A stretch of 64,000 nt of DNA from Tetragonia tetragonoides. Taxonomy: Eukaryota > Streptophyta > Magnoliopsida > Caryophyllales > Aizoaceae. The notes under the pieces were generated by a model that saw nothing but the letters and a program-made list of their open reading frames with translations, had not been told where the DNA came from and ran no database searches. Every line of letters begins with the position of its first letter. The stretch's first letter is position 1. The DNA lies in assembly GCA_038025085.1 (NCBI GenBank), contig CM076145.1, positions 17,962,500 to 18,026,499 on the forward strand, in the 5' to 3' direction. This document shows positions 45,626 to 58,400 of the stretch, piece after piece. The translations under genes and the position numbers were made by a program.

Positions 45626-47019
45626 GTAAGTATCTGATAACAACGACTGGTGATTTTATTAGTTAGTTTTTGTAGGACTTCTTGAGCAGAAGTATTTGTG
45701 TGGGATGTACTGTAAGATCATTTTCACTTTGCCGATATGAATTGCCTCGTCTTTGAATTCCTTTCAAATCTGATCATAATGCTCTCAACTAGAAAACAAA
45801 ATTAGATCATTTTGTGTTGGGCCAGCTCGAGCTCCTCCTGCTGTCTCCTGATACTTGAAGTTTGGGAGGATGATGCAGATCAGATTATCCCTTGGTATGG
45901 ACTTGATTTACTCATGTGTGTATAAGAATTACTGTATTCTAAAACATGTAGATTATATAGACCAGATACGCGCCTCTTATATTTTTTTTCCTATATGCTG
46001 CCCCAAGTCTCATTAAGCTTGCAATCATGGTTTTGCGTGAAATAGTGCAGATGGATTAAACATTGCACCAACACATCAGTGAACCTTATGAAAGCATGAT
46101 ATCTATCTATGAGCAAGCTTGGCACAAGTGTGTATTCATTCTGTTTTAAGCTGCATGCTTCATTGGCTAATTTCTATGCCAGATCCTTTGCTTTTGGATT
46201 ACCTTCTGAAAACGTTGGGTGTAACAATGCATCTTGACTCTTTGTCTCCCAAAATATCGCTTAAAGGGTGATCCATGATGGCATTGCAGTTAATTTCTTT
46301 GTAAAAAGGAATGAAGATCGAGTAGTGTCAAGATAGGTTATAAATTGGCTAAGTCTTTGCTTCAAAATGATATGCAGCTAGAATCTGTTTAGTGATGTTG
46401 CATGCATATAGAATCTGTTTTGATCCCTGGTTTACAAAAGGTGACGTGTCACTGTATATACATATTGTGGTGGGTGTATCTCAGCTCCTGAGTGATTTTA
46501 TCATTGTTTTTTCTAGCTTCGAATTTTAAACGTATGGTGTTATGATGACATGAAAGCAGCAACTCCTAATTTGAACTTAGAGGATAATGTTATGTTTGTT
46601 TCCAGGTTTCAAACGCGTGTGAAATGTTGAAGTGGAGGCACAAAGGCATTGATATACTATTGAATGAAGTGGAATGCTGTTTATATCTGAGAATACACTT
46701 GACACTTCATATGGAGCATGATGAAGTCTGAGCGAGTTGGTGTAAATTATGATAAGTCTAGTCTTCAGTGCACTTAGTTTAATGTTTAATTTTTGACCGA
46801 CTCTTACAACTTTCATTGTATGTGGAGTTAGTAAATGTATAACAATGATTGTTATAAAAATTAGGTTGTTAATTACCATTGTCTTTTATTTTATTTAGAC
46901 CTTTAAATTTGGTTTTCCACATTTGGCGCAAAGATGAATTGTATCTTATACTTCGATGTTCAATCAAAAGCTAAACCAGGACAGACAAGCAAGTATAAAA
47001 AAAAAAAGTCAACTCTAGG
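45626..47019. other. right arm of the 24-kb CACTA, nothing recognised
   Basis: AT-rich intron-like sequence following the sulfiredoxin donor site. I looked for the missing catalytic exon (FSGCHR) and did not find it. Confidence 0.5.
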
Positions 47020-47293
47020 AAAGCGGTCGGTCAACAACCACTGTCGTACGTGACCTACGATAGCGGTTGGTCAACGACAACTGTCGTATGTTAAAGCTAA
47101 GTCAAGAGTCAATGTTGACTGACATACGACAGCAGTCAAATTAGGACCGCCGTGCTATATGACTCTACGACGGTGGTCGAACCGAAAGCGCCGTCGTAGG
47201 CTCAGACATACTACTGCACTCGAGACAAGGGCGGTCGGATCCGCCGTCGTAGGCCCTTTTCAACTGCTATCGTATGTGTTTTTTGGTGTAGTG
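47020..47293. repeat. right subterminal repeat block and terminus of the 24-kb CACTA
   Basis: Units such as GCGGTCGGTCAAC, CTGTCGTA, GCCGTCGTAGG and CATACGACAGC alternate in orientation up to the terminal ...TTTTTTGGTGTAGTG, which is the reversed CACTA end. Confidence 0.85.
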
Positions 47294-47296
47294 TCA

Positions 47297-48746
47297 ATAA
47301 GCGGTACTGGTGACACCCAAATATATGTCCAAAATTTTATAGTTTCACCATTTCCCATCTGCCATCTAATACCTTTCTGAAATAAACTCCGAACCTCCAA
47401 AAGGTGTGACCATTGCCAAGAGTTCTTTTTACCTTTCTGAAAATGTAAGATGTGGCAATCTTTTAGATATTTACTATTTATGAGTTTAACCCATTTACTT
47501 TGTGGATTTTTGAATAATTTTCCAAATCACCTTCATTTTCATTGCTTTATTGACCGCATCTGCCTTCCGGAGACCCAAGCCACCCAATTTTTTAGGTCTA
47601 CAGACCTTATCCTAACCAATCAAATTGGCAGAACCAGAATCTGGTGATTTATTCCACAGAAAGTTTCTATTGGTTTTATCCAGATTATGTAAAGTAGCAG
47701 GAGGGAGAGAGAAACTTTGCATAGTGAAAACTGGGGTTGCCGAAAGATTTGCTTGAATAAGTGTTGCTCTACCTGCTTGGGATAGAGAATTGGCTTTCCA
47801 TTTTGTGAGATGACCCTTTGTTCTATCTACAACATCCTTAAAGGTGTGGGCAGTCACCCGATCTGAAATGATATGGCATCCTAAGTATTTGTCAAGACAG
47901 GTAGAGTGACTCATTAGAAGAATACATTTAAAAGTTTCAATCATACAACGAGAGATATTCTTGGTACATTGAAAAGCAAATTTTTTAAAGTTTATCTTTT
48001 GTCCTGACATACTACGATAGTGATCTAGAATATTTTTAATAGTGTGGCAACTTTGATTTGAGGCTTCGACAAAAATCATTGTATCATCCGCAAATGTTAG
48101 GAAAGGTAATTTTTCTGCCCCATGACATATTTTAATACCAATGCTTTTTTTCGAGATGCTACTTTCGCGTTGAAGTCTACGGGCTAAAACTTCAGCACAA
48201 AGAATAAAGATATAAGGAGATAGCAGATCTCCTTAACGTATACCCCTAGTTGGTAAAAAAGTGGAGTCTGGAGCATTGTTTACAAGAACCGAAAAAGAAA
48301 CTAAAGTTATACATTCTTTTAGCCAACCAATCCATTTATTATTAAAACCGAATTTAGCAAAGACTCTAAAAATAAAATTCCAATCAAATCGATCGTAAGC
48401 TTTTTTCATATCTAATTTAATTCTCAGCCAACCACTTTTTCTTTTTTGATCGAAAAGAATGAAACAACTCGTGAGCCAGCAAAATGTTATCTTGTATGCA
48501 CCTATTTTCAACAAAAACTTTTTGTAAGGGATGAATTAGCTTTGGTAAAACTGGTTTTAATCTTTCCGTCATAATCTTGGAAACAATTTTATAAAGTGAA
48601 GAACAAAGACTAATCGGCCTAAAACGATTTGCTGCAACCGGATTATCAATTTTAGCGATTAGTGCTATAATGGTTTGGTTAATCTCCTTTATTTAGAATT
48701 TTGCCAGAGAGAAAGAAAGCTTTGACAGCTCTGACAACTGACGGGC
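47297..48746 (-). pseudogene. LINE ORF2, reverse transcriptase catalytic part
   Basis: It continues the frame broken by the hAT element (GPSVVRAVKAFF just below 48746). It has LDMKKAYDRFDWNFI (48.4 kb), a stop where RGIRQGD is expected (48.23 kb), the catalytic FADDTMIF near 48.09 kb, KYLGCHI, and AGRATLIQANLSATPVFTMQ. It ends WTYIWVSPVPLI at the CACTA insertion. Confidence 0.88.
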
Positions 48747-48754
48747 CAATAGTG

Positions 48755-50930
48755 TAGAGCTGTTCAAAGTCGGATATTGAATCCAATCCGATCCGAAAAA
48801 TCGGGTGTCCGAATTTTCGGATCAGGCAAAACGTGATCCGTATCCGATCCGAAATGAATTATGTATTCGGTACGTCGGGTATCCAATTTTTTGGATCGGA
48901 TATCCAGTATCCATTATCCGATCCGTACTTTTAAGAATCTTACTTTAAATGACTTTAAAAAAAAACTACTTAGTGAGAGACTCTAAGCAAAGATATCAAT
49001 TTTTAGCGCAATTTGGTGAAAACCACCTTAACAATTACACCTTTTGTTCAGTACCCCCTGAAAAGTTGCTATTTGTTCAGTACCACTTATAATGTTACAA
49101 ACGCCGTGGAAGTCACACCTTAAGTGAAATTCCGACCAAATCCAAAATTTTTCTGACCATTTTACCCTCACGTGTCTAACCCGTGACTTATAAATAATTT
49201 TACGAAATAATTAAATAAATTAAACTAACTAAACTAATTAAACTAAACTAGTTAAACTCTCTCCTCTTTCTCTCTCCTCTCTCTCCTCCCCGTTTCTTCA
49301 TCGGCCATTAATGACCCTTGAAAAAGCTCACACACTCTCTCTCTCATCAACTTCCGTCTATCTCCTCTGTATACACCAGCTCGAAGGTACTGACCACCAC
49401 CATCGCTTCCACCAGAAGGATTCTCTAAGATCTACTCAGAGCATTTGCTGCTCTCAACTCCCATGGACCGCCTGATGAACAACATACACTAGTTTTTTTC
49501 ATACAAAGTCCAAACTTTTCAAATTATGACTAATAGTTACATTTAGCTCATAGAAGTAAATTAGTAAAACAAGATACTAGGCTTAGATTGAATATAATTA
49601 GTTGTGACTTCAATTATTTAAGCTGCAGTTATTGAATCGTATTCTGCAAATGATATATGATGGTATAATAGCACTGATGGGACCATTGAGAGCGGCTTTT
49701 AGTGTTAACAAGATTAGAACATCTGAACATGGTCAAGGCAAATAACAATGGCGGAAATCAAGATTACAGATTATATTGGTGATGCCCTCGTAAAAAAAGG
49801 TCCTGGGATTGATCTGATCTATGTTAATTTACGAGTATGGGTTCTCAGTGGCATTTCTTCAAACAGGTGGTGGGCAAATAAAAATAACAATCCAATTCTG
49901 AGAATCGATATTCTGGTGGAAGCGGTTTGGGTTTAAGAAATGATGACAGAGAGAGAAAGGAAGGAGAGAGAAAGGGGAAATTTGTTGGGTTTATTTGGTC
50001 AAACAATTTAATTACAAATAGATAAATAAAAGCTTGGTCAAATCAGTTTTTAATTATTTAATCAAATCATTTAAAAGTCACATGAGGGTAAAATGGGAAG
50101 AAAATTAAGGAATTTGGCCGGAAATTCACTTAAGGTGTAACTTCCACGACGTTTGTAACATTATAGGTGGTACTAAACAAATAACAACTTTTCAGAGGGT
50201 ACTGAACAAAAGGTGTAATTGTTAAGGTGGTTTTCACCAAATTGCGCCAATTTTTATCCAAATGAATCAAAACTTCCTATAACCTTGTGCCATAGTTACA
50301 GTGGCAGCCATGTACCACCATTATTTCAAAGTCAAAAAGCTATACAAAATCCAAAGCTTCAAAGATATGCATAGCCCAGTAACCCACATCGTCATAGCCA
50401 TCTGCAAACAGCAAAATCAATCCATAATTTTATATTTTACATTGGCTACAACTATTTTCTGTTAAGAACAGGAGTAACACCCCTTTTGTAACCTGGAGCA
50501 AGTGAGGTAGCCGAAATGGGTAGCCGAAGATGGGGATCTGACCAGGTCTGGTGAAGACGAGGGAGCAAGATGAGAGAGACTGTGAGTGGCGAGACGGCAG
50601 CGGGTCTGTGAGAGAGTAAATTGGTTTGGGAAAGCATGAGAGAGGAGAAGTTGGTTAGAGAAAAAGAGCGATGTTTTAGGGTTTAACTTTGGCTGAATTT
50701 AGTCATTGAAGTCTAAGTAGCTTATAATTAAAATATGAAAATAATATATTAAATCAGATATTTCGGATATTCGAAATTTCAAAATGGTGATCCATATCCC
50801 ATCCAATATTTGCCTTTTTTCGGATCGGGTATCCGATCCGAATTATCCGGATTGGATATCCAAATTTATGGATCGGATAGCTCGGATCACGGATCGGATC
50901 ATCGGATCCGGATAGTTTTGAACAACCCTA
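48755..50930. mobile_element. non-autonomous hAT element in the LINE reverse transcriptase
   Basis: Ends TAGAGCTGTTCAAA and, reversed, TAGGGTTGTTCAAA. Perfect 8-base duplication CAATAGTG at 48747-48754 and 50931-50938. GGATCCGATCC-type subterminal repeats. Own length is about 930 bases plus a nested Mutator-like element. No transposase. Removing it with one duplication copy rejoins the LINE frame (SYWNTIGPSVV). Confidence 0.94.
49006..50247. mobile_element. Mutator-like element inside the hAT element
   Basis: 1,242 bases. Inverted arms of about 185 bases begin GCGCAATTTGGTGAAAACCA on both sides. Perfect 9-base duplication CAATTTTTA at 48997-49005 and 50248-50256. The interior includes a CT-rich leader-like stretch and a short frame (49748-49936, MAEIKITDYIGDAL) that I do not recognise. 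Confidence 0.94.
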
Positions 50931-50938
50931 CAATAGTG

Positions 50939-52330
50939 TTCCAATAAGATTGGAAAAAAGCAGCAGGAAAACCACCAGGTCGTGGCGATTTATTTGCAGC
51001 TAACAGAAAAACAACACTTTTAATCTCATCCCCCGAAATTTCTTTAGTGAGAAAAGTATTATCAGCTTTGTTAATTTCAATAGTAACATCTTGGAGATCA
51101 AAGTCTGTAGGACTAACACAATTGTTATCCTTGATAAAACGAGACTTAAACTCTTTACTAATTTCATCACGTATGCTCTGCGGGTCGGTAAAATGAATGC
51201 CTTTCTTACTCTGGAAATCAATGATTTTTTTCCTGTTTTCGCGAATGGTTGCCTTTGTCTGAAAATAAGTTGTATCTCTGTCACCTAGTAATTTGGAACC
51301 AGTAGGTACGATTGAAATCAATGATACTTGCTATTTTCCTTAATAGATTTGCCTGGTTAGTAATAAGTCTTTCATTGGTGGGAGTGACACACAATTTACT
51401 TTGGACACTAATTATTTCTCCTTCAACTTCCTTCACTTGACGGTTTATATTACCATACTTGAGTTAGCCCAATTCTTTGAGAGCTTCTTCAAGTGTTTGG
51501 CTTTCTGTGGTACTTGAAATAAACATGACCCAGAGAAATGTTAAGACCAAGCTTTTCTCACTGAAGATTCATAATCCTTATGCTTAACCCAAACGAGTTC
51601 AAATTTAAAGGGTGGGGGAGTAAAAACCTTTTGAGATTGAAGATGCAATACAATAGGGCAATGGTCAGAGCTGCTTATATCATGATGCGAAATGTGCATT
51701 AAATGAATTGCGTTAGCAAAGTTGGAGGAACCAAAACTCTATCTAGTCTTTCATAAACATTGTTCTCACCAAACGTTTTTTCCCTCCAAGTAAAAGTACT
51801 CCCCATAAATGGTAAATCCATCACATTTGCATTGTATTAGAAGTTAAGTAATCTTTCGAATCTGGATGGGGAAGGTTGAGAACCCCCAAGTTTTTCACCC
51901 ATGGAGGTAATTTCATTGAAGTCTGCCATCAGGAGAAAAGGATGAGATAAAGAGGTGGAGTACTAAAATAAATCAGCCCAGAACTGTCTCTTATGAGTAG
52001 TTTGGGTAGGAGCATAGCAAAAGACAATTATAAGAGGGAGAGAGTTATCAAAATCATTAATTAAAACAGCTATAAAGTGCACATCTTTGTGAAGAACAAA
52101 TAAAGTAAGATTCTTAGATTTTCATAATACCCAAATGCCTCCTGAGAAGCCAATACAAGGGATAAACTCAAAGCTATTAAAGCCAAATTGATCCACTACA
52201 GTTACAGAGGGATCAAATTGCACTTTGGTTTCAGCTAATGCCATCAGATGCACATGATGGAGATTACAAAATAACTTAACTTCTTCACAAACGTTCTTCC
52301 TACCCACCCCTAGGTAACATTTCAAAAAGC
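50939..52330 (-). pseudogene. LINE ORF2, endonuclease and N-terminal reverse transcriptase part
   Basis: Apurinic-type endonuclease motifs are readable: LMALAETKV (52.2 kb), DFNEITSMGEKLGG (51.92-51.87 kb) and FTWREKTFGENNVYERLDR (51.8-51.73 kb). The reverse transcriptase entry GDRDTTYFQTKATIRENRKK (51.3-51.2 kb) and the P.GFPAAFFQSYW motif run to the hAT insertion at 50930. Several stops lie in between (51.3-51.6 kb). Confidence 0.85.
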
Positions 52331-52403
52331 TATTTTATCCATTTAAACTAGATATTAATAAAGCATCAAGATGCTTAACAAGGCTGAAATTAGTTCTTAG
52401 CTC

Positions 52404-54422
52404 TCTTCAGAGAGCTAGATGTTGAATCAGTTTTAGCATCACAACAAATCCTTCATCTAAGAGCCTCAGAGTGTGCAGACCCATTGAGTTGTCCTCTACT
52501 GCCACATCAAGGTGAGTGATCTGTTTCAGAAGAGAGTTGTGGGACTGCATAGAGTGAAAAGAGCCTTTAGGAGTAACATTCTCATACTCCTCACCCAAGA
52601 GATCACTGTCACCAGTCTTACCATGACTGAGCATAGTTGGGTTGGCATTAGCCTTTACAAGGGAGAGAGCTAAGCCTCCATCCAGCTGCTCAAAGGCATT
52701 GGAAAGGGCTAACTCAGCCGGGTAGATAGCCTGTAAAGGCTTCACCACCAAGGCATCAGAACCAAGCAGCAGGGGGTCACAAACACTACCAGCCAGGGAA
52801 GCAGGCTTAGAAGAAGAAGGATTTGTGTTTAAAGCACTCAGCAATCATCATAAGAGAGGTTGCTATTAGAGCTGGGTAAGTGGGCGGGGACCCGCTAACC
52901 GACTCGCCCCGACCCGCCCCATTAGCGGGTCATGACCCGCTTACTATCATAAATGGGCGGGTTAAAATGGGCCGGCCCATTTAAAAGTTAATCGGGTCAT
53001 TGCGGGTAGTAAATGGGCCGACACATTTAAATTTTTTTTTACCAAAAAATCACTTTTTAAATTTTAAACGGGCCAAAATGGGTCGACTTGATCCGACCCG
53101 CACTCACAAAATGCTCGACCCGCTCCGACCCGCCCCATTTATTAAGTGGGCCGACCCGCCCCGACCCGCCCATTTGCCCAGCTCTAGTTGCTATATACAT
53201 CATACACAGGGACAACAACATCATCATTGACATAACTCTCAAAACCAGGGGGCTTTATCATCAAACCCTTACCCTTACCAACAATTTTACCATTCCCATC
53301 TTTGCAAAAACCAGCAGACCCAGGAGGGGTTCTTAAAACAATTGTACTCACATATTTTTAGCAACCAAGGAAACAGGAAACAGAAGAAGCCTTACTCTTA
53401 TAGGAATTAATCTTCCTAAGATCCTCTTGAGAGGACATAAACTGAGCGACAAGCCTCTTATCGACAGCTGGAGTATTATGAATGGAGGTCTTAACAGGGA
53501 CATGAGACAATTCAGCAGCCTTAGCTACAGCCTCAACTGCTATAGCCTCCTTAAGGGACTGATCAACCATATTTTGATGAACTGAGCTGTGGGTTAAAAC
53601 CACCTCAGTGACTCTGCTAGCACCAACATTCAAAGGACAAACATTTAACTTATGATCACTTGACCCACAGTAGATACATCCCTCAAAAAAGCTTTCATAC
53701 CAAACTGAATAACATAGCACCCCAGCCCTTCTAGGAATTTTTGCATAGGTTTTAAAGGGTTTGGTAACATCAGCATTAACACACACTCTAGCAAACCTAA
53801 ACCCTTTCTTTGTAGAACTGAAATTCTAAAATTTGATAAAGGTACCCAAATCATTGATTTTAAGAATAGCAATGACAGCTTCCATACTGAATAACTCAGC
53901 TGGAAACCTAGGAATTCTTAGCCAAAAATCAGCAAAAGTAACCTTCTTGGTGAGAGGATTAAAAATTGTCCTCCCGAGGAATCAGAACAAGCGATTGTGT
54001 GGCTATGTGGTAAGGTATCTCCCTCCAAACAGCTAATCTATCCTGAGCACTAGCAAAACTGAACATAAACCAGTCTGAACCTAGGTCACGATAATGAACC
54101 TTATCCTTAACAAATTGTCAATCAATTTGAGTTTTGAACATCATAGCTCTAAAATCAACATTCTTACCCAGCATTTTACCCAAAAGGCTGTTACAAGAGA
54201 AAGCATTAATATCAGCAGCAACCCGAGGTAGGTCATCTACTACAAAGTCATCAGGCAAAGAGGCAGAGAGAAAATCAATTTGGGCTTTGTTAACACAGAA
54301 ATCAGCATCACCAAAAGGTGAGGTGGCAAAGCTCAAATCAACAGTCTCAGTGGATGATTTCCTTGGATTTCTAGGTTAGAAACATCCTCCATCACCACTG
54401 CTTTAAAACTACGAGAAGCCAT
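52404..54422 (-). pseudogene. LINE ORF1 (RNA-binding protein), broken
   Basis: It starts at the ATG at 54422 (MASRSFKAVVMEDVSN). A DUF4283-like part follows, with VSFADFWLRI-type residues spread over shifted frames near 54.3-53.85 kb. A CCHC zinc knuckle CIYCGSSDHKLNVC lies at about 53.68-53.64 kb. A hAT MITE interrupts it at 52867-53186, and the tail ends near 52.40 kb. Role by family: binds LINE RNA. Several frameshifts and stops. Confidence 0.75.
52867..53186. mobile_element. hAT-type MITE in LINE ORF1
   Basis: 320 bases rich in GACCCGCCCC. Ends TAGAGCTGGGTAAGTGGGC and, reversed, TAGAGCTGGGCAAATGGGC. 8-base duplication GTTGCTAT at 52859-52866 and 53187-53194. Related in style to the intronic pair at 15.3-15.7 kb. 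Confidence 0.95.
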
Positions 54423-55416
54423 GGTATGTAAACAATAAAAGCACATACAACAGAGAGAATTTATGTAAAAGAGGGAGGAGAGAGAATGATATGGTGCAAG
54501 AAAAAACCTGCAAGGCATCTGCCTTTTATAGCCATCAAGGGGGGAAGCCACAATACTGAATGAAACATGCCACCACACACTAAGCAGAGAGGGGTATGAC
54601 CAGAGTACATACCAATTGTGTGATAGAGCTGAAAAATTAGCCGTCAAGGGGGCTAGCCTCAATATAGGTTTGGCACCTCCTTCAGAGAGGAGATCATGGG
54701 ATGAACAGTACCTCACCACCAAGAGAGTAATGAGTACAGTAGTTGCATTAAATGTTCTCAAGGAAAGAGGACAATTAGCTAATAAAAAATAAAAGGAATA
54801 GAAGCACTTACCAACCACGAGCACAGTGAGGAAGGTGAACCAAAATCCCCCAAATTGGGAACAAATCCACCAAGAGAGAGCTTCAGTGCACAGAGTAGAG
54901 ATAAAAAACCAAAACCATATCGTAGGTGAGGAGTAAGGATGAAAAACATCCACGCATAAAATCTAGTAATTTTTGTGGACTGAAAATAAACAAAGATAGA
55001 GGACCATCCCCACAGAATACCCCGATGAGACATCATACGCATGAGCAATAAAAAATCAGGCTTAATCATGATTTTAGGATTTTGGAAAACAACCCAAAAT
55101 CTAACTAAGGGAGGTTGAGAGAGATATATGAGAACAATCAAGGACAAAACCATGTGAAAGAAGACTTTTGTGTACCAAAACTGTAGCTTGAACAGATGAT
55201 TCTTGGGAAAATTCCTAATTTGCCCGAAATATGGGTTTGGTGATTTTCTCACAAATTTTACAGCTAGAGGCACAAATCTGGGAAAGGAGTTCATAAACTC
55301 ATGGAAGTGATTAGAGGAGAGATGAAATGTGGTATTGACAGGGATATCGCCTGATAGTAAGTTGCTAATTGAACGAGAAATTTGGGCGTAAAATTGGAGA
55401 TCTGGGGGCTTGGGTT
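54423..55416 (-). other. LINE leader (5' UTR), inner part
   Basis: Sequence between LINE ORF1 and the CACTA insertion. It continues at 59709-59761 on the far side of that insertion. No domain is seen; an open minus-strand stretch of 328 codons here spans the LINE/CACTA boundary and is not a gene. Confidence 0.7.
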
Positions 55417-58400
55417 CACTACAAGAAAAACCGTTTTTTGCAACGACGAAAGTCGTTGCGAAAACTATTATGTCGTTGCAATGAATGTTTTTTGCAACGA
55501 CATTTGTCGTTGCATGGTCGTTGCGTGTCATGGCGTTACAAAAGAATGACGCAACGATTTTCGTCGTTGCAAAAAATATATTTTTAACAACGACATGTGT
55601 CGTTGCCATAAATATGTCGTTGCTATACGTGCTAGTACTTGTGTGTTGGGTTAATATATATTGCAACAAGCTTGGTCGTTGCAAAAGATATATATTATTT
55701 TTCGCAACGACATTTGTCGTTGCAGAATATAATAACTCTGTTTTTTGTATTGTATATTGCAACAAAACAGTCGTTGCGATAGCTAATTCAGTTATGAAAA
55801 AAAAAATTTAAAATGTGTGCACACGTTATCCACAAATAAACCTTCAATTTTATTTCATCATTAATGTAAATATAGTGTAAATACAATTTTGATGATCAAT
55901 ATCCAACATATTCCGTATTACATTGAAACCAAGTCAAAAACTCATAAAACAAAATCGAGCAACTCCATTTCTCCAACTTAAAAGCTTCTAGATCATCAAG
56001 TGCATGTAGTGGTTCCTCTTGCCTTATGAACGAGATCTCCACATTTGCACTACAATATTGTTTTCATTCGGCCACCTGTATAGCAATTTCAATTTCACTC
56101 AAGGGTTCTAAATCAAGCATGTAGGCAACATAATAAATTATTGAGAGACAACACCAATGTGATTAGGATATGGAAACACAAAAGAGTAAGTAGCAAGCAT
56201 TAAGTACTTGCCTTTCTACACTAGATCCCAGAAAAAGTATCCGTCATTGGTGTTAACCATGAAGGAACAACCTGCACAATACCAGAACAACCGTCTTTAC
56301 TTATTGAGATTGAAACATTGACATTGAAACAATATTCAAACCATTCAACCTCTCAAAATGAAGGATAGAAGTTCAGAAATCAAAACAGGAGGATCCAACT
56401 TTAAAACTCTGCTGTTATGGTTTTGGAATTCCATTTACCACTTTCAGCAATTAACAAGGAGCTAAAGAAATTACATAGAGAGCTCCACGTTATCCTGAAC
56501 TTGCAAAAGTCTGCTGAGATAGTGTCATCAATTCAATGCAGCTGTCTAATCTGTTCGTTGCCTGCTAGTCTATAAAAACAAATTTAAGAATAATTTCCAA
56601 CTGAGTATGAATTTACTTAGATAATATCTATCCAGCTGCACTATAAATTAAACTAAAACATCTATCTTTGCAAACCAATCAATTTACCTTTGAATTTTGA
56701 TCCTAGTTTCCAGTTCTGCTCATGTACATGTGAGTTTCCAGGCCAAGACTAGCAATTTCCAAACAGAAAGATCATGAATAGAGCCCGTCATTGGTGTTAA
56801 GCATCTACAATGAAAAACGAAATCAAGACTTACCATGGCTGCAATGAATTTCCTTCGCAAATCTCCGACAGCACAGAGATGGATACTGACTTGGTACACC
56901 CCTAAATCAACCAGAAAGAAATAAAATCACCATATCAGGCATTATTATCAGCTCATAAACATGTGAATTTCGCCATCTAAATGCATTAAAGCTAGTTTAA
57001 TCTAATTTCATTGAAAACTCCATCCCTACACCTGATTTCTTATATAATTTAGAACTGCAAAACATGCAAATATCAGGCATAAAAACTCAGAATACAAATC
57101 AGAATATCATATCGCAAAACCAGGACAAAATCATGCTAAAATAACCCCTGTAGTTACGCACAACTCAGCTCTGAAGACCTGAAGTTGTACAGTTCAGATT
57201 TGATCTTGGACTTTCTATACATGTTCAAATCTTTAAAAGCTAAATTATGACATCAAAACTGCTTTCAATGCTCAATAATTTGCCATTGCACCAAAAAAAG
57301 AATAAAAAAAACATTTTTCGAACAACCTGTCTATCTTATACTAGCTTTTGCAAAAACAATATCGTAGTTCTGAATTTCTAGCTTATAGTTCTGAATTTCT
57401 GACTTAGAACACCAAGATCGTAGTTCTGAATTTGCATAACCCTCAAGAACACATGTAATACCATAAAAGCATGCTGAAATCATAGGTACAAGAAAGGAAA
57501 CCCATACAACAGTAGGCAAAAACATAGCAATTGTTACTTTAAGAAAATTTTATGACAGATCATATCAGAACTTAAATCATCAGTACAGATGCACAAACAT
57601 CTAACCATGAAATTGTACAAGTGAAGAAAATATACCCTGTCAATGATGAATGACATTTAAAACTAGTTCCTGAACATGACACTTTAAGAGCATAAGTTAG
57701 CTCCCTAAACAAGGCATTCCCAACATCTAATCATTATCCAAACAACACCAACTTGCAGTGTCAAAACCAATAGTCATTGGGTGCTTAAAATCAAGAGAAA
57801 CAGGTGTAAAATGGCAAATATGAAGCGAAAGTTCTCATCCAACCTGAGAAACTAAAGCATGTGTCTGATTAGAGCAAACAATTACCAAAGTGGTGAGTTT
57901 AGACTCTCTAAACTAAGCAAAATTCTACTCACTACCTATGAAATGGTCTGTGTGAACATTTGAGTTTTCAGACTTTAACAAGCAATATGATGCTAGATAA
58001 CCTAAAATCAAGCCTGAGAGCACTAGGTCAGAAACAAGGTGCAAATTGCCAGACTTATCCGAGTATTTGCATATATCATTTCTTTTTCCAGCAGATATGT
58101 GCTAAAAATAACCTATTAAAAGCAACTTGTATTTAACTAAATTAACACGCAACAACTTGAATGAAAACAACATACATATCAAACATTTACAATGAAAACA
58201 AAAATTGAACTCTTTATGTACGTTCCGTACTTTCAGCCATTGATCTTGTTCAAACTAATTTCTCAAACAACACCAATAATAGTAGTAATGGTGATTAAAC
58301 ACATGTCATATATACTGATGTCTATCATAATGAATAAAACAGAAGTCTCCTTAGGGCTAGTTCCTAAGTTGGCAATTTCTTCTGTAACCTAAACCACACT

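Larger units (their letters stand above)
23342..47293. mobile_element. 24-kb CACTA (En/Spm) composite with captured gene
   Basis: Ends are CATTACAACAAAAATCACC at the left and, reversed, CACTACACCAAAAAACACA at the right. The 3-base target duplication TCA lies at 23339-23341 and 47294-47296. Subterminal repeats of the type TACGACAGCGGT crowd both ends (30.79-30.98 and 47.03-47.28 kb). Its own DNA is only about 4.8 kb (23342-23370, 30786-31287, 36954-38927, 45037-47293); the rest is a solo LTR, a copia element and a LARD. No CACTA transposase was found, so it is non-autonomous. Confidence 0.92.

Noticed and set aside
54779..55765. 328-codon open frame on the minus strand
   Set aside because: It crosses the boundary between the LINE leader and the inserted CACTA, whose repeats translate to VVAKN-like runs; no protein family fits.
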